A stretch of 64,000 nucleotides of DNA. Origin: Dysgonomonas hofstadii. Lineage in GTDB: Bacteria > Bacteroidota > Bacteroidia > Bacteroidales > Dysgonomonadaceae. The stretch spans positions 124,001 to 188,000 of the forward strand of contig NZ_JACIEP010000007.1 of the NCBI RefSeq assembly GCF_014196915.1, given 5' to 3'. How positions within the stretch are numbered: the first letter of the stretch is position 1; each line of letters begins with the position of its first letter. Below the pieces are notes generated by a model, which searched no databases, was not told where the DNA came from, and worked only from the letters and a program-made list of their open reading frames with translations. Shown here in pieces: positions 26,974 through 35,879 of this stretch. The position numbers were made by a program, and so were the translations under genes.

Positions 26974-27609
26974 TCATTTGGGAGTATCAGCCATTGCTGT
27001 AAGGGCCCCTTTGGTTTTCAGGTTTTCCATTAAGAAGTTATCCCCGTCTTCCGGGTCAACAATAGCATATTTGTCTACTCCGCATATCTGCATTTCGTCC
27101 AGCACATCCACCAGGTTCCTGAAATTGGAATCTTTGGTCGGTTTGATGATCACCATCACGTCTTTGCCGTTTTTCTTCACTTCCGAAATTTGCTCTTTAA
27201 ACTGAGCATCTGAAATTTGTTTCTGATGGCGTTTTTGCCTGAGGTCGTTCATTTTATTAACAGTTGCCACATTTCTTTTAAGCAATACCTGACGCAATCC
27301 ATAACTATTAGTTTCTTTCAAGGAAGTATAGTCTTCATAATCAGCAAGTCCTTCGTAATAGTAAACTTTACTGTCAGCACCCAATAGCACGGTTATTGCT
27401 TTCGACTCTTTTGTCGGCTCTGTTTCTGTTGTATCTGCCGGCAAAACTACATTCATCACCTGTGGGATACTAAGTGTGGTACAGAACATAAAGAATGTGA
27501 TCAACAACATATTCATATCTACCATCGGGGTGAAATCTACCCTAAGTGTTTTCCGTTGCGGTTTGCCTTTTTTAGCATCGTTGCCGCTATTTGTATCAAT
27601 ATTAGCCAT
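26974..27609 (-). CDS. exbD: ExbD/TolR biopolymer transport protein
   Basis: 211 residues. A short basic N-terminus is followed by VDFTPMVDMNMLLITFFMFCTTL, the single ExbD transmembrane helix with the conserved proton-path Asp. A periplasmic domain with the VMVIIKPTKDSNFRNLVDVLDEMQ segment follows. It powers TonB- or Tol-like systems together with an ExbB/TolQ channel and a TonB/TolA rod. No exbB or tonB gene is adjacent, which is unusual, as these are often clustered. Confidence 0.9.
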   Translation of the reverse strand: MANIDTNSGNDAKKGKPQRKTLRVDFTPMVDMNMLLITFFMFCTTLSIPQVMNVVLPADTTETEPTKESKAITVLLGADSKVYYYEGLADYEDYTSLKETNSYGLRQVLLKRNVATVNKMNDLRQKRHQKQISDAQFKEQISEVKKNGKDVMVIIKPTKDSNFRNLVDVLDEMQICGVDKYAIVDPEDGDNFLMENLKTKGALTAMADTPK

Positions 27610-27709
27610 GATATTATTTTTTTAAGGATTAAACTTCTGTTTTTTTATTTAATAGAGAATTGTAACTCAGAAATTCCATAATTTATCTGGGTTTTTTTCT
27701 TATATATTT

Positions 27710-27717
27710 TATCTTTG
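27710..27717 (+). promoter_or_regulatory. Putative -7 promoter element
   Basis: TATCTTTG fits TAnnTTTG and lies 30 bases before the ATG at 27747. Confidence 0.55.
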
Positions 27718-27746
27718 TGTGTTAATAAGCTAAAAGCCAGACTCAA

Positions 27747-29567
27747 ATGAAGCAAAGAATATTCTTGTTCGTTACTGTGTTTCTATACTTTATACTCATT
27801 TTCCTTATTGGAAAAACCATTTTCTTTCTTATTCATTCTTCCCTTGGAGGAGATATTCCTGCATCCGCCCTGTTCGATGTATTATATCACGGATTACCTC
27901 TTGACCTGTCGATGAGCGGTTATCTGACAATAATACCCGCCCTTGTGCTTATATCTTCTATCTGGATAAGGCCGGAATATATTGCTAAGATTCTGAATGT
28001 TTATTTCATTATATTCCTGGCTGTCATTGCCATTATCACAATTGCCGACATCACTGTTTATCCACATTGGGGTTTCCATTTCGATTCCACAGTGTTCTTG
28101 TATCTCCAGAAACCTCAGGGAGTTTTCGCAAGCGCTACTTTCCTGGAATTCGTTTTGGGAATTGTAGGTACAGTTGCATTTGCAATTCTCCTTTTCATCG
28201 GATATATTTACATTATCCGCAAACAGGTGATGAATTTGCAGGTTCCTAAATCGATAGGAAGAACGAGCATTGTACTTGCGATTCTTACAGGTGCCTTGTT
28301 CCTGCCGATAAGAGGAGGGGTTACCGTATCTACAATGAATATAGGCCATGTATATTTCAGCGATAACACGTTCCTTAATCATGCCGCCATAAATCCTGAG
28401 TTCAATTTGATGGCATCCTTGTTCAAATCCGATAATTTCGGATCGGAATATCAGTTCTTCGACAAGGAAGAAGCCGAAAAAATATTTGCCGGGTTGAATG
28501 ACAGCATTAAGACCGACAGTCTACGTAAAGTATTGCGTACCGACCGGCCGAATGTCATTCTTTTTATCCTTGAGAGTTTCTCTTATAACGTCGCTTCAGA
28601 TTCGGTGATAGCTCCTAATATGAGCCGGTTTGCCAAGGAAGGAATATTATTTGATAATTTTTATGCAAACAGTTACCGTACCGACAGAGGGTTGGTATCT
28701 GTGTTAAGTGGTTACCCGGCACATCCTACTGTAGCCATCATGAAATATCCGAAGAAGACAGAGACATTGCCTACAATACCTAGAGCCCTTAAAGACGTAG
28801 GGTATAAAAACCTGTCGTTTTATTATGGAGGAGATGCTGACTTTGCCAACATGCGATCTTACTTTGTAGGGGCATGTGGTATCAGCGATGTAGTTTCGGA
28901 TAAGAGATTCCCCCTAAGTGAGCGTATGACCAAGTGGGGTGTGCCTGACAAGCAGTTGATAGAACGTTTTTACCGTGATCTTACAACAGAAAAACAGGAG
29001 CTACCCTTCTTCAAAACAGTGTTGACGCTAAGCAGCCACGAGCCGTTTGATGTTCCTGTAACCAAATTTGATCATCCGTTCCTCAATGCGGTGAATTATA
29101 CCGATAGTTGTCTCGGTGATTTTGTAAATAAGTTAAAAACTACCGATCTGTGGGATAATACGCTTATAATTTTTGTGGCCGACCATACTATGCGCTCTTA
29201 TCCCGAAGGACGGAGTAACGATGACCCCGACTGTTTCCATATACCTATGATCTGGCTGGGAGGAGCTTTGCAACAGCATGAAGTGGTGAGTGACTTTACA
29301 TCGCAGAACGATCTGGCAGCGACATTGCTGTCGCAATTGGGAATAAAGCACGATGAGTTTAAATTCAGTAAAGATGTTTTCAATCCCGATACTCATAAAT
29401 TTGCTTTCTATTCTTATATGAACGGCTTTTCGATGATAGATTCCACAGGAGTAGTAACCTATGACAACGACAGGAATGAAGTGATCCGCCAGGAGGGGAA
29501 TACAGAGATGGAAAAACAGGCGAAAGCATTTTTCCAGAATATGTATATCGATCTGGGAAGCAGATAG
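27747..29567 (+). CDS. LtaS-like sulfatase-fold phosphotransferase, membrane bound
   Basis: 606 residues. Five transmembrane helices are predicted in residues 5-200. The extracytoplasmic sulfatase-like domain begins near 265: NVILFILESFSYNV, then the catalytic Thr in SYRTDRGLVSVLSGYP, SSHEPFDVPV and FVADHTMR with the metal-binding Asp-His. The family includes lipoteichoic acid synthases and Gram-negative phosphoglycerol or phosphoethanolamine transferases. Since this organism is Gram-negative, a headgroup transfer to a glycan or lipid is more likely than lipoteichoic acid. The true acceptor is unknown. It may be co-transcribed with little else, as tsaE has its own promoter. Confidence 0.9.
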   Translation: MKQRIFLFVTVFLYFILIFLIGKTIFFLIHSSLGGDIPASALFDVLYHGLPLDLSMSGYLTIIPALVLISSIWIRPEYIAKILNVYFIIFLAVIAIITIADITVYPHWGFHFDSTVFLYLQKPQGVFASATFLEFVLGIVGTVAFAILLFIGYIYIIRKQVMNLQVPKSIGRTSIVLAILTGALFLPIRGGVTVSTMNIGHVYFSDNTFLNHAAINPEFNLMASLFKSDNFGSEYQFFDKEEAEKIFAGLNDSIKTDSLRKVLRTDRPNVILFILESFSYNVASDSVIAPNMSRFAKEGILFDNFYANSYRTDRGLVSVLSGYPAHPTVAIMKYPKKTETLPTIPRALKDVGYKNLSFYYGGDADFANMRSYFVGACGISDVVSDKRFPLSERMTKWGVPDKQLIERFYRDLTTEKQELPFFKTVLTLSSHEPFDVPVTKFDHPFLNAVNYTDSCLGDFVNKLKTTDLWDNTLIIFVADHTMRSYPEGRSNDDPDCFHIPMIWLGGALQQHEVVSDFTSQNDLAATLLSQLGIKHDEFKFSKDVFNPDTHKFAFYSYMNGFSMIDSTGVVTYDNDRNEVIRQEGNTEMEKQAKAFFQNMYIDLGSR

Positions 29568-29607
29568 ATTTTAACTCTGCGATGAGCTGTTCAATTGAAG
29601 AATAATA

Positions 29608-29615
29608 TATCTTTG
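29608..29615 (+). promoter_or_regulatory. Putative -7 promoter element of tsaE
   Basis: TATCTTTG fits TAnnTTTG and lies 27 bases before the tsaE ATG. Confidence 0.55.
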
Positions 29616-29641
29616 CAGCACATTTTAATCATCAGATAATT

Positions 29642-30058
29642 ATGAACCTAAGAATAGAATCGCTTGACAAGATAAATGAAGCTGCCATTGAATTTATCAA
29701 AGCGATGGGAGACAATACCGTATTTGCTTTCCGCGGAGAAATGGGAGCCGGCAAAACAACGCTTATCAAAGCGATCTGTGAAAATCTCGGTGTTTCCGAT
29801 ACTATCAACAGCCCTACTTTTGCTATTATAAATGAATACCGATCAGATAGTGGAGAGTTGATTTATCACTTCGATTTTTATCGTATCAATAAGATAGAAG
29901 AAGCTTTTGACTTCGGTTATGAAGATTATTTCTATAGCGGAAGCCTGTGCTTTATAGAATGGCCCGAAAAAATTGAAAGTTTGTTACCTAAAGATACAGT
30001 TAATGTGTATATAAAAGCCTCAGAAGGTGGAAGCCGTGATATAAAAATTGACTTATAA
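29642..30058 (+). CDS. tsaE: TsaE, tRNA threonylcarbamoyladenosine biosynthesis ATPase
   Basis: 138 residues, normal length. Walker A is GEMGAGKTT (residues 35-43), and the conserved [11 protein letters not shown] and HFDFYRI motifs follow. [11 protein letters not shown] near the end is the family signature. With TsaB and TsaD it makes the t6A modification at position 37 of ANN-decoding tRNAs. The partners are not in this window. A strong bidirectional-type terminator follows. Confidence 0.95.
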   Translation: MNLRIESLDKINEAAIEFIKAMGDNTVFAFRGEMGAGKTTLIKAICENLGVSDTINSPTFAIINEYRSDSGELIYHFDFYRINKIEEAFDFGYEDYFYSGSLCFIEWPEKIESLLPKDTVNVYIKASEGGSRDIKIDL

Positions 30059-30079
30059 TATACCTGAATATTCCGGAAT

Positions 30080-30110
30080 AAAAAAGCGCAGATTTTTTCT
30101 GCGCTTTTTT
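30080..30110 (+). terminator. Terminator after tsaE
   Basis: AAAAAAGCGCAGA pairs perfectly with TCTGCGCTTTTTT around five T, with a T-run at the end. The A-run in front would let it act on the other strand as well. Confidence 0.9.
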
Positions 30111-30216
30111 CATTTGGTTTTATTAGGAGAGCGAATATTTTAGGTGTTTATTAGTTGCATAAACAACAAATATTTGATAATCAGATAGATAAATCTTTAT
30201 TTTTAACAAAGTTTCT

Positions 30217-30246
30217 TTTGAAACTAATTTTTAACTTATAACTTTG
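30217..30246 (+). promoter_or_regulatory. Promoter of the FadL-like porin gene
   Basis: TTTG at 30217-30220 and TAACTTTG at 30239-30246, with 18 bases between, match the Bacteroidetes -33/-7 consensus. The ATG is 29 bases after the -7 box. Confidence 0.75.
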
Positions 30247-30274
30247 CAGCCTCATTTAACTAACTTAAAACAGA

Positions 30275-31705
30275 ATGAATAAAACGAAATTGGTATTTAT
30301 AGTGATCCTGTCATTGTGCAGTGCTTCTATTGCCTATGCAGGAGGTATATTAACAAATACAAATCAGAGTGCTCACTTTATAAGAATGGTTGCCCGCGAT
30401 GCATCTACACAAATTGATGCTGTGTATACTAATCCGGCCGGATTGGTGAAACTGAAGGAAGGCTTTCATTTTTCTTTTACCAACCAGAGTGCGTTCCAGA
30501 CACGCACAATAACATCTACCTCTCCTATCTATATGATGAATGGAGGAAGCGATGTGAAATCATTTAAAGGAACAGCATCTGCCCCGATTATTCCTAGTTT
30601 ACAGGGTGCATATAAAAAAGGGAAATGGGTGTTATCGGGTAGTTTCGCTATCTCCGGAGGGGGAGGGAAGGCTACATTTGATGACGGACTGCCATCTTTC
30701 GAAGCTGCTGCGGGAGCCAGTGTTGCTTTGGTCAATCAGGTGCAGGCATTAACCGGATTTAAAGCCAACCAATATCAGGTTCAGCAAAGTATGAAAGGTT
30801 CAAATTTTATATTCGGAGGACAGCTGGGAGGTAGTTATCAGATCAATGATATGTTTTCAGTATATGGAGGTTTCAGGCTGAATGTGGTTAATAATAAATA
30901 TGAAGGGCATTTAAGGGGATTGAAAATGAACCTTACTCCGGCAAGTTCAGAAAACTATGGAAGCCAAATGTCCTATGCTAATCAGATTTTGGAACAAATA
31001 GCAGCAAATCCGGCTGTAACGGAGGAGCAGAGACAAATGATCGGTATTCTGGTTAAAGCATCCAGCGACGAAGGCGCACAGCTCGAATCGAAACAATCGG
31101 GATGGGGAGTTGCTCCTATAGTGGGATTCAACTTCAATTACAAAGACAGGCTGAATATTGGTATGAAATATGAGTTTAAAACAGCCTTAGATGTAGAGAA
31201 TAACACTAAAAGAGACGATACAGGCCTGTATGGAGACGGAGTAAATACAGCACACGATATACCGGCTTTATTTACTGTCGGAGTTTCATATAAGATTCTG
31301 CCACAATTGGAAGCCAGTATCGGTTACCATCACTTTTTCGATTCTGATGCAAAAATGGCTGACGACAAACAAAAGGATGCAGGAGGTACCAATGAATTCC
31401 TTGCCGGAGTAGAATACCAGATAAGTAGGTTATTCCTGGTAAGTGCAGGTGGACAGATAACCAGATACGGGGTAGGAGATACTTTCCAGAAGGACCTGAG
31501 TTTTTCTTGCGATTCTTATTCCATAGGCTTCGGTGGTGCGGTTAACGTTGCACCCAATGTGAGGATCAACGTAGGTTACTTTTGGACTACTTATTCCGAT
31601 TACACCAAAGAACCGGGTGGAGGTATAGGAACTGTTACTACGAGCAAAGACGTTTTTGCACGCACAAATAAAGTATTTGCGGCAGGAGTAGACTTCTCGT
31701 TTTAA
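30275..31705 (+). CDS. OmpP1/FadL-family outer-membrane transport protein
   Basis: 476 residues with signal MNKTKLVFIVILSLCSASIAYAGG. The conserved N-terminal plug region reads NQSAHFIRMVARDASTQIDAVYTNPAGLVKLKEG, shown by the key motif AVYTNPAGL. The rest is a 14-strand barrel ending in VFAAGVDFSF with terminal Phe. Family members pass long-chain fatty acids or hydrophobic aromatics through the outer membrane. The substrate here is open. It has its own promoter and terminator. Confidence 0.93.
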   Translation: MNKTKLVFIVILSLCSASIAYAGGILTNTNQSAHFIRMVARDASTQIDAVYTNPAGLVKLKEGFHFSFTNQSAFQTRTITSTSPIYMMNGGSDVKSFKGTASAPIIPSLQGAYKKGKWVLSGSFAISGGGGKATFDDGLPSFEAAAGASVALVNQVQALTGFKANQYQVQQSMKGSNFIFGGQLGGSYQINDMFSVYGGFRLNVVNNKYEGHLRGLKMNLTPASSENYGSQMSYANQILEQIAANPAVTEEQRQMIGILVKASSDEGAQLESKQSGWGVAPIVGFNFNYKDRLNIGMKYEFKTALDVENNTKRDDTGLYGDGVNTAHDIPALFTVGVSYKILPQLEASIGYHHFFDSDAKMADDKQKDAGGTNEFLAGVEYQISRLFLVSAGGQITRYGVGDTFQKDLSFSCDSYSIGFGGAVNVAPNVRINVGYFWTTYSDYTKEPGGGIGTVTTSKDVFARTNKVFAAGVDFSF

Positions 31706-31727
31706 TAAGATATAATAAACTTATAGT

Positions 31728-31763
31728 CAAAGCAGTAGGGGATTCCCCTGCTGCTTTGTTTTT
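31728..31763 (+). terminator. Terminator of the FadL-like gene
   Basis: CAAAGCAG..GGGGA pairs with TTCCCC..CTGCTTTG, followed by five T. It starts 22 bases after the stop codon. Confidence 0.88.
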
Positions 31764-31918
31764 AGATAGTTATGGTTCTTAACTATAATGTAACAGGTGG
31801 CGAACTATTATAAATAAAATAATTATGTTAAAATTTTTGATATATAATTTCTATGATATATTTTTACCAAAACTTTAGCTCATAGAGTGGGGACTTTTAT
31901 ATAGGGACAAAATTCATT

Positions 31919-32965
31919 ATGAAGAAGACAATTTCATGGTTAGCTTTCCTGCTGATAGCATACGGCGTACACGCTCAGCAAACAGGAAGTATCAAGTTGG
32001 AAAATATACGGTTTGATCACCGTGGTGATAATGTATACATCGAAATAGATATGCCGTTAAGGGATTACTATGTACATGATGGCAGCTTTTTGTTGTTAAT
32101 ACCTTCCATAAAATCCGGAACAAAAGAAGTATCGCTTCCCAAGATTATCCTGGGAGAAGCTAATGGTGCAAAGGAGACAATGACAGATGTGTATGCAATA
32201 CAAACTGACAATAACAGATCCAATCTGCACTATAATGTAAATGTACCGTACGAAACCTGGATGGATAAAGCGGAGCTAATCCTGAAAAAAGAACTTGGAG
32301 GATCGGGATATGTCCAGACGGAGACATTAAATAAAATATTGGATAAAGGAAAGTCCGATAAACAGGAAAAGCCGGCATTCGCTCATTTGTTAACAGACTC
32401 TTCATCTCCTTCAGCCTCATCTCCCTCTTCATTACCTTCTTCGGATAAGTCGTCAGGGCATCTCTATACAAAGAGTATAGATCTGCATTATACAGGCATG
32501 CGGTCGTCGAATGTACTTCATGTATCAGCCAATACTTCCCGGATAGAAGAAATATGCAATGCAATAAACGAGATAGTGAATGGCAATGAATATTCTTTGG
32601 TTGGAGTTTATATAAGAGGTTATACGTCAATCCATGGGATTTACTACGATAATGAACAAATAGCTAAAAAGCGTGCTCAATCGTTTCAGTCCTACTTACA
32701 AAACCGTTGTGGTTATCCTGCATCATATTTCAATACTTCGTGGATCGGCGAAGACTGGCAAGGCCTTGTAGACCTGATAAACAAAGACGAAAATGTTCCG
32801 GCTAAAGATCGAATTCTTGGTATAATAGACAATGTGGGGATATTTAAAGGCCGTGAGAAACAATTGATGATGCTGCAAAGGGGGGATCCTTACCGTTATA
32901 TGAAGCAGCATTTCTTTAACGAACTGCAAAGAGTGGAATGTGAGATAATATATAAGGCTAAATAA
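31919..32965 (+). CDS. DUF3868 / OmpA-like secreted protein, copy 1
   Basis: 348 residues. Signal MKKTISWLAFLLIAYGVHAQ. Residues 24-145 match DUF3868 (RFDHRGDNVYIEIDMPLRDYY, NVNVPYETWMD). A Ser/Pro-rich linker follows (residues 155-185). The C-terminal half is OmpA-like (GVYIRGYTSIHGIYYDNEQIAKKRAQSFQSYL). In other Bacteroidales such proteins sit in Mfa/FimA-type fimbria loci and may anchor the fibre; no fimbrillin gene is near. It is a paralogue of 62397-63443. Both flank copies of the same long intergenic repeat. Confidence 0.85.
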   Translation: MKKTISWLAFLLIAYGVHAQQTGSIKLENIRFDHRGDNVYIEIDMPLRDYYVHDGSFLLLIPSIKSGTKEVSLPKIILGEANGAKETMTDVYAIQTDNNRSNLHYNVNVPYETWMDKAELILKKELGGSGYVQTETLNKILDKGKSDKQEKPAFAHLLTDSSSPSASSPSSLPSSDKSSGHLYTKSIDLHYTGMRSSNVLHVSANTSRIEEICNAINEIVNGNEYSLVGVYIRGYTSIHGIYYDNEQIAKKRAQSFQSYLQNRCGYPASYFNTSWIGEDWQGLVDLINKDENVPAKDRILGIIDNVGIFKGREKQLMMLQRGDPYRYMKQHFFNELQRVECEIIYKAK

Positions 32966-33276
32966 CCCTTAGGCTGTCTTAACTTACTATGCCTGCAGAT
33001 ACCAAATTGTAAGCTCCAAATATGAAAACTTGACAAACTTTACACGTTTTTCAAGTTTTTTTATTTCTGTTTCTTTCTTATTAATGCAATTTCTCTTGTT
33101 TACCTGTCAATATATTATTTTGACTACGTCGATTTCACAATTCAAAGATCGCTTTTTATTAGCCATTAGCTAATAACTATTGGCTTTTTAGTTAAAACCT
33201 GACACATCTGACAAGTTTTCTCGCAAAGGAGCAAAGTGTAATTTTAATCTATACTCTCTCTGTTTCTCCCCCTTTG

Positions 33277-33454
33277 GGGCAGGGCTGTTAAGTTCTGAAA
33301 CTTATACCCTCTTTGTCATGTTGAACGGAGTGAATTGCAAATCGCCGAAGCGAAGGCGAGGCAAACATCTCTTGTAAGATAAGAGATCCTTCGTTTCACT
33401 CAGGATGACAGCAGAAAATAACAGAACAAAGCAGAGAACTTAACAGCCCTGCCC
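33277..33454. repeat. Segment bounded by 20-bp inverted repeats, inverted relative to copy 2
   Basis: GGGCAGGGCTGTTAAGTTCT at 33277-33296 faces its exact reverse complement at 33435-33454. The 138-base interior matches the reverse complement of the 107-base interior at 61562-61668, apart from the 30-base insert. The interior is itself an imperfect palindrome related to 36406-36474. Confidence 0.9.
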
Positions 33455-33497
33455 TTTGGGGAGCCGGAGGGGGCTTCTATTACATAGATAAACATCC

Positions 33498-33537
33498 CCA
33501 AAAAAATGCAGGGCTGCCCACCGGACAACCCTGCATT
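33498..33537 (-). terminator. Terminator of the 704-aa FISUMP gene
   Basis: On the minus strand AATGCAGGG pairs with CCCTGCATT, followed by a T-run. It starts about 150 bases after the stop at 33688. The same structure occurs at 61735-61774 without a matching gene. Confidence 0.75.
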
Positions 33538-33543
33538 CTCATC

Positions 33544-33567
33544 GACAGCCATCAGCTGTCATTTTTA
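33544..33567 (+). terminator. Hairpin terminator, plus strand
   Basis: GACAGC pairs with GCTGTC, followed by ATTTTTAT. It could stop read-through from the DUF3868 gene. Confidence 0.55.
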
Positions 33568-33591
33568 TTCATAATTAACTGCACTTCGTTC

Positions 33592-33649
33592 CGTTGAACG
33601 TTGTTTGCCTCGCCTGCGCTCCGGCGACTCTTCGAAACAACGTTCGGCG
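33592..33649. repeat. Palindromic repeat unit with GC-rich centre
   Basis: GAACGTTGTTT at 33596-33606 and AAACAACGTTC at 33635-33645 are exact reverse complements. The centre (TTTGCCTCGCC and CTCCGGCGA) is related to the reverse complement of 33335-33364 and of 19571-19603. A near-identical unit lies at 61829-61886. Confidence 0.8.
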
Positions 33650-33687
33650 TTAGCCAATTCATAATTCGTTTACCCCGTTCGCTTTTA

Positions 33688-35802
33688 TTAAGGCGTAATA
33701 GGCACACAGCGTATCGACTGCCCGTCTGCCCGGTTGCTTTGATTGGCTGTGTAGACTCTGGTGCGGGTAAAGTACAGGGCGTACGAGTGTTCGGGAACAA
33801 CACTGGCGGTACTACTCCAATAGTAGGCACGGGCACCACCAGCGTTCAACGACGCATCAACGACGGCGCGGTAGCCGGTGGATGGCAAAAACAGGGCGTC
33901 GGCAATTTTAAAACCGCTGACACTATTCGAAGAGAAAGATCCCAGTGTATTCCATATATTAGCCGCCTCGCTGTTACTATCTACTAAAAGAGAGGCCGCA
34001 GCAACTATATCACCACCGCTTACCAGAGCGCTCCATTGCTTCTGGCTGGGAACTATCCAGCCTGAAGGGCAAGGATTGTTAGTTGATACTGCCCAGGTAG
34101 GATTATAAGGCTGTGAGCTGTAATCGAGTTCGCCGTCACCCCAAAGGTCATGTTTACGTGTACTACGCCAGTCATAGAATGATGTGGCGAGGCTTTTGAT
34201 AAACTTGCCATATTGCGCTTTCCCTGCAATCACCTGTCCGGTGGCAGCATCCAGGTCACCGGATTCGGCAACCTTTGCATTACCAGATGTAGCAGCACTA
34301 CCAATCGTGACAGGTATCACATCTGAATCGGCCAGAACACGTCTGAAATGCCCGGTAGTAATACCATTGCCATCTTTTTCGCGTCCCCACTGGTACAAGT
34401 CACCCAGACAATTACAAGGGTCGTTTTCGTTCTCGGCACCGAGGTTCACGTGGGCAAAAGTAACTATATCTGACTTCGCACCAGCACCTGGGTCACCGTC
34501 TTTAAACGCCCATAAATAGATAGGTTGCAGGTCGCGAATTTCGTCTTTCGGATTCAAGTCTTCGTCCGGTACGTGCACCACCAGTATTTTAAAGTTATTT
34601 ACAGGCTGTACCATTTGGCTGTTTACCTCCATCAGGCAGGTGATATTTACCGTCGTTTTATAGTTGCCCAGTTCGTCCTGGGTGGTAATAACTGAAGAAG
34701 GGTCATATGTAAATGTAGCGTCTGTTTCGTCGGTAACGGCCGTGCCGTCCACCATCCATTGATAAGAGGTAGGAGTTCCGCCACTGAAGTTGGCAAACAG
34801 GTTCATTTTTTGGTAGGTAAACATATAAAATTCTGTACTTACCGAAGTGATAAGGCCTGATGTCGCGCAAGCTGTTACGGTAGCGTTGGTGCTGGTATTT
34901 ATTGTGGCTACACTGGTTGTCACAGTAGCTGCTGTCCCCGGACAGCCATTATCGGTATAATTCACCATAACGGTTTTATCACCCCCTGTCAGCCATTCTA
35001 TACTTACCGAATAGCTGGCTGTACTACCGCTACTTATGGTATAGTCCGTTCCTGAAGTACCCGGAATCGTCCATGTATAATCACTCATTCCCGATTGCGT
35101 GGTATAAGTTACGATATCACCCACAGAGGCACTTGTCGCAGATGCGGTAAATGTTGTCGTAGGTGTAGGGTTCACGGTGATTGTAAATGTACGGGCTGTT
35201 CCTGTACAAACGCCCAGTTTAGGGGTTACCGTAATGGATGCCGTCACAGGGTTTGCCGTGGTATTTGTAGCCGTGAATGCAGCTATATTACCCGTACCGC
35301 TTGCCGCCAGGCCGATAGACGGCGTATCGTTCACCCAGTCGAATGTCGCACCGGCGGTTGAAGAACCGAATGCTACGGCCGTTGTCGAACTGTTGTTACA
35401 TACCGTTTGATCGCTGATGTCATTGACGGTCATTCCCGCACAAGGATCCGGGCACGGGTCATGCAACCGCATCCATTTACTGCCGTTCCATGCGTATACG
35501 CCCGGGCATAGCGCGTCACCACTAGCCGGGTTCAGGTCTGTGGTCATATTATAGAAGGTCGTGCCCGCCGTATGCGCTGTTGTACTGCCCGATACGGTGG
35601 GGTCGCCTGTCGTTTTCAGGTTTGTGCGCGGCAATAACAGCCCGCGTTTGGCGTTAACCCCCGTGGCAGGATCATCATCTTTTTCCTTTAGCTGCAGGTA
35701 AGCCCCTTTTTCAGGGGCACTGCCCGTTCCCATGGTCACCTGTGCCATACTGCCTGTCGAAACAAGCAGTATAAGGTAAAGTATAAGTAGTTTTAATTTC
35801 AT
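33688..35802 (-). CDS. Secreted FISUMP protein with PKD-like middle region, 704 aa
   Basis: Signal MKLKLLILYLILLVSTGSMAQ. Then comes the shared module QVTMGT..P.KGAYLQLKE...RGLLLPR. Residues 125-310 hold PKD- or Ig-like repeats (TVNDISDQTVCNNSSTTAVAF, FTITVNPTPTTTFTASA). The C-terminus is a FISUMP domain (PCPSGWIVPSQKQWSALVSGG, YYWSSTAS, QSIRCVPITP). It is likely displayed on the cell surface; its ligand is unknown. Base composition is more GC-rich than in the neighbouring housekeeping genes, which hints at transfer or different constraints. The related 143-aa gene lies 77 bases upstream on the same strand. Confidence 0.83.
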   Translation of the reverse strand: MKLKLLILYLILLVSTGSMAQVTMGTGSAPEKGAYLQLKEKDDDPATGVNAKRGLLLPRTNLKTTGDPTVSGSTTAHTAGTTFYNMTTDLNPASGDALCPGVYAWNGSKWMRLHDPCPDPCAGMTVNDISDQTVCNNSSTTAVAFGSSTAGATFDWVNDTPSIGLAASGTGNIAAFTATNTTANPVTASITVTPKLGVCTGTARTFTITVNPTPTTTFTASATSASVGDIVTYTTQSGMSDYTWTIPGTSGTDYTISSGSTASYSVSIEWLTGGDKTVMVNYTDNGCPGTAATVTTSVATINTSTNATVTACATSGLITSVSTEFYMFTYQKMNLFANFSGGTPTSYQWMVDGTAVTDETDATFTYDPSSVITTQDELGNYKTTVNITCLMEVNSQMVQPVNNFKILVVHVPDEDLNPKDEIRDLQPIYLWAFKDGDPGAGAKSDIVTFAHVNLGAENENDPCNCLGDLYQWGREKDGNGITTGHFRRVLADSDVIPVTIGSAATSGNAKVAESGDLDAATGQVIAGKAQYGKFIKSLATSFYDWRSTRKHDLWGDGELDYSSQPYNPTWAVSTNNPCPSGWIVPSQKQWSALVSGGDIVAAASLLVDSNSEAANIWNTLGSFSSNSVSGFKIADALFLPSTGYRAVVDASLNAGGARAYYWSSTASVVPEHSYALYFTRTRVYTANQSNRADGQSIRCVPITP

Positions 35803-35879
35803 AGTGTTTGTATAATGTTAGCCCCCTGATCCCCATATACAATATACAGGGAATCAGGGGCAGTTGGAAAGGTTATTTC

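Larger units (their letters stand above)
32998..33667. repeat. Long intergenic repeat, copy 1
   Basis: About 670 bases, closely matching 61285-61904 in the same overall orientation. Shared parts include GATACCAAATTGTAAGC at the left end, TTAGCCATTAG, AACCTGACACATCT, the 20-bp inverted-repeat segment, two hairpin terminators and a palindrome at the right end. This copy has a 30-base insert at 33335-33364 and about 20 extra bases near 33124. No protein-coding gene is seen in it. Confidence 0.9.

Noticed and set aside
27747-29567. Lipoteichoic acid synthase as exact function
   Set aside because: The organism appears Gram-negative, so only the fold and general chemistry are supported.
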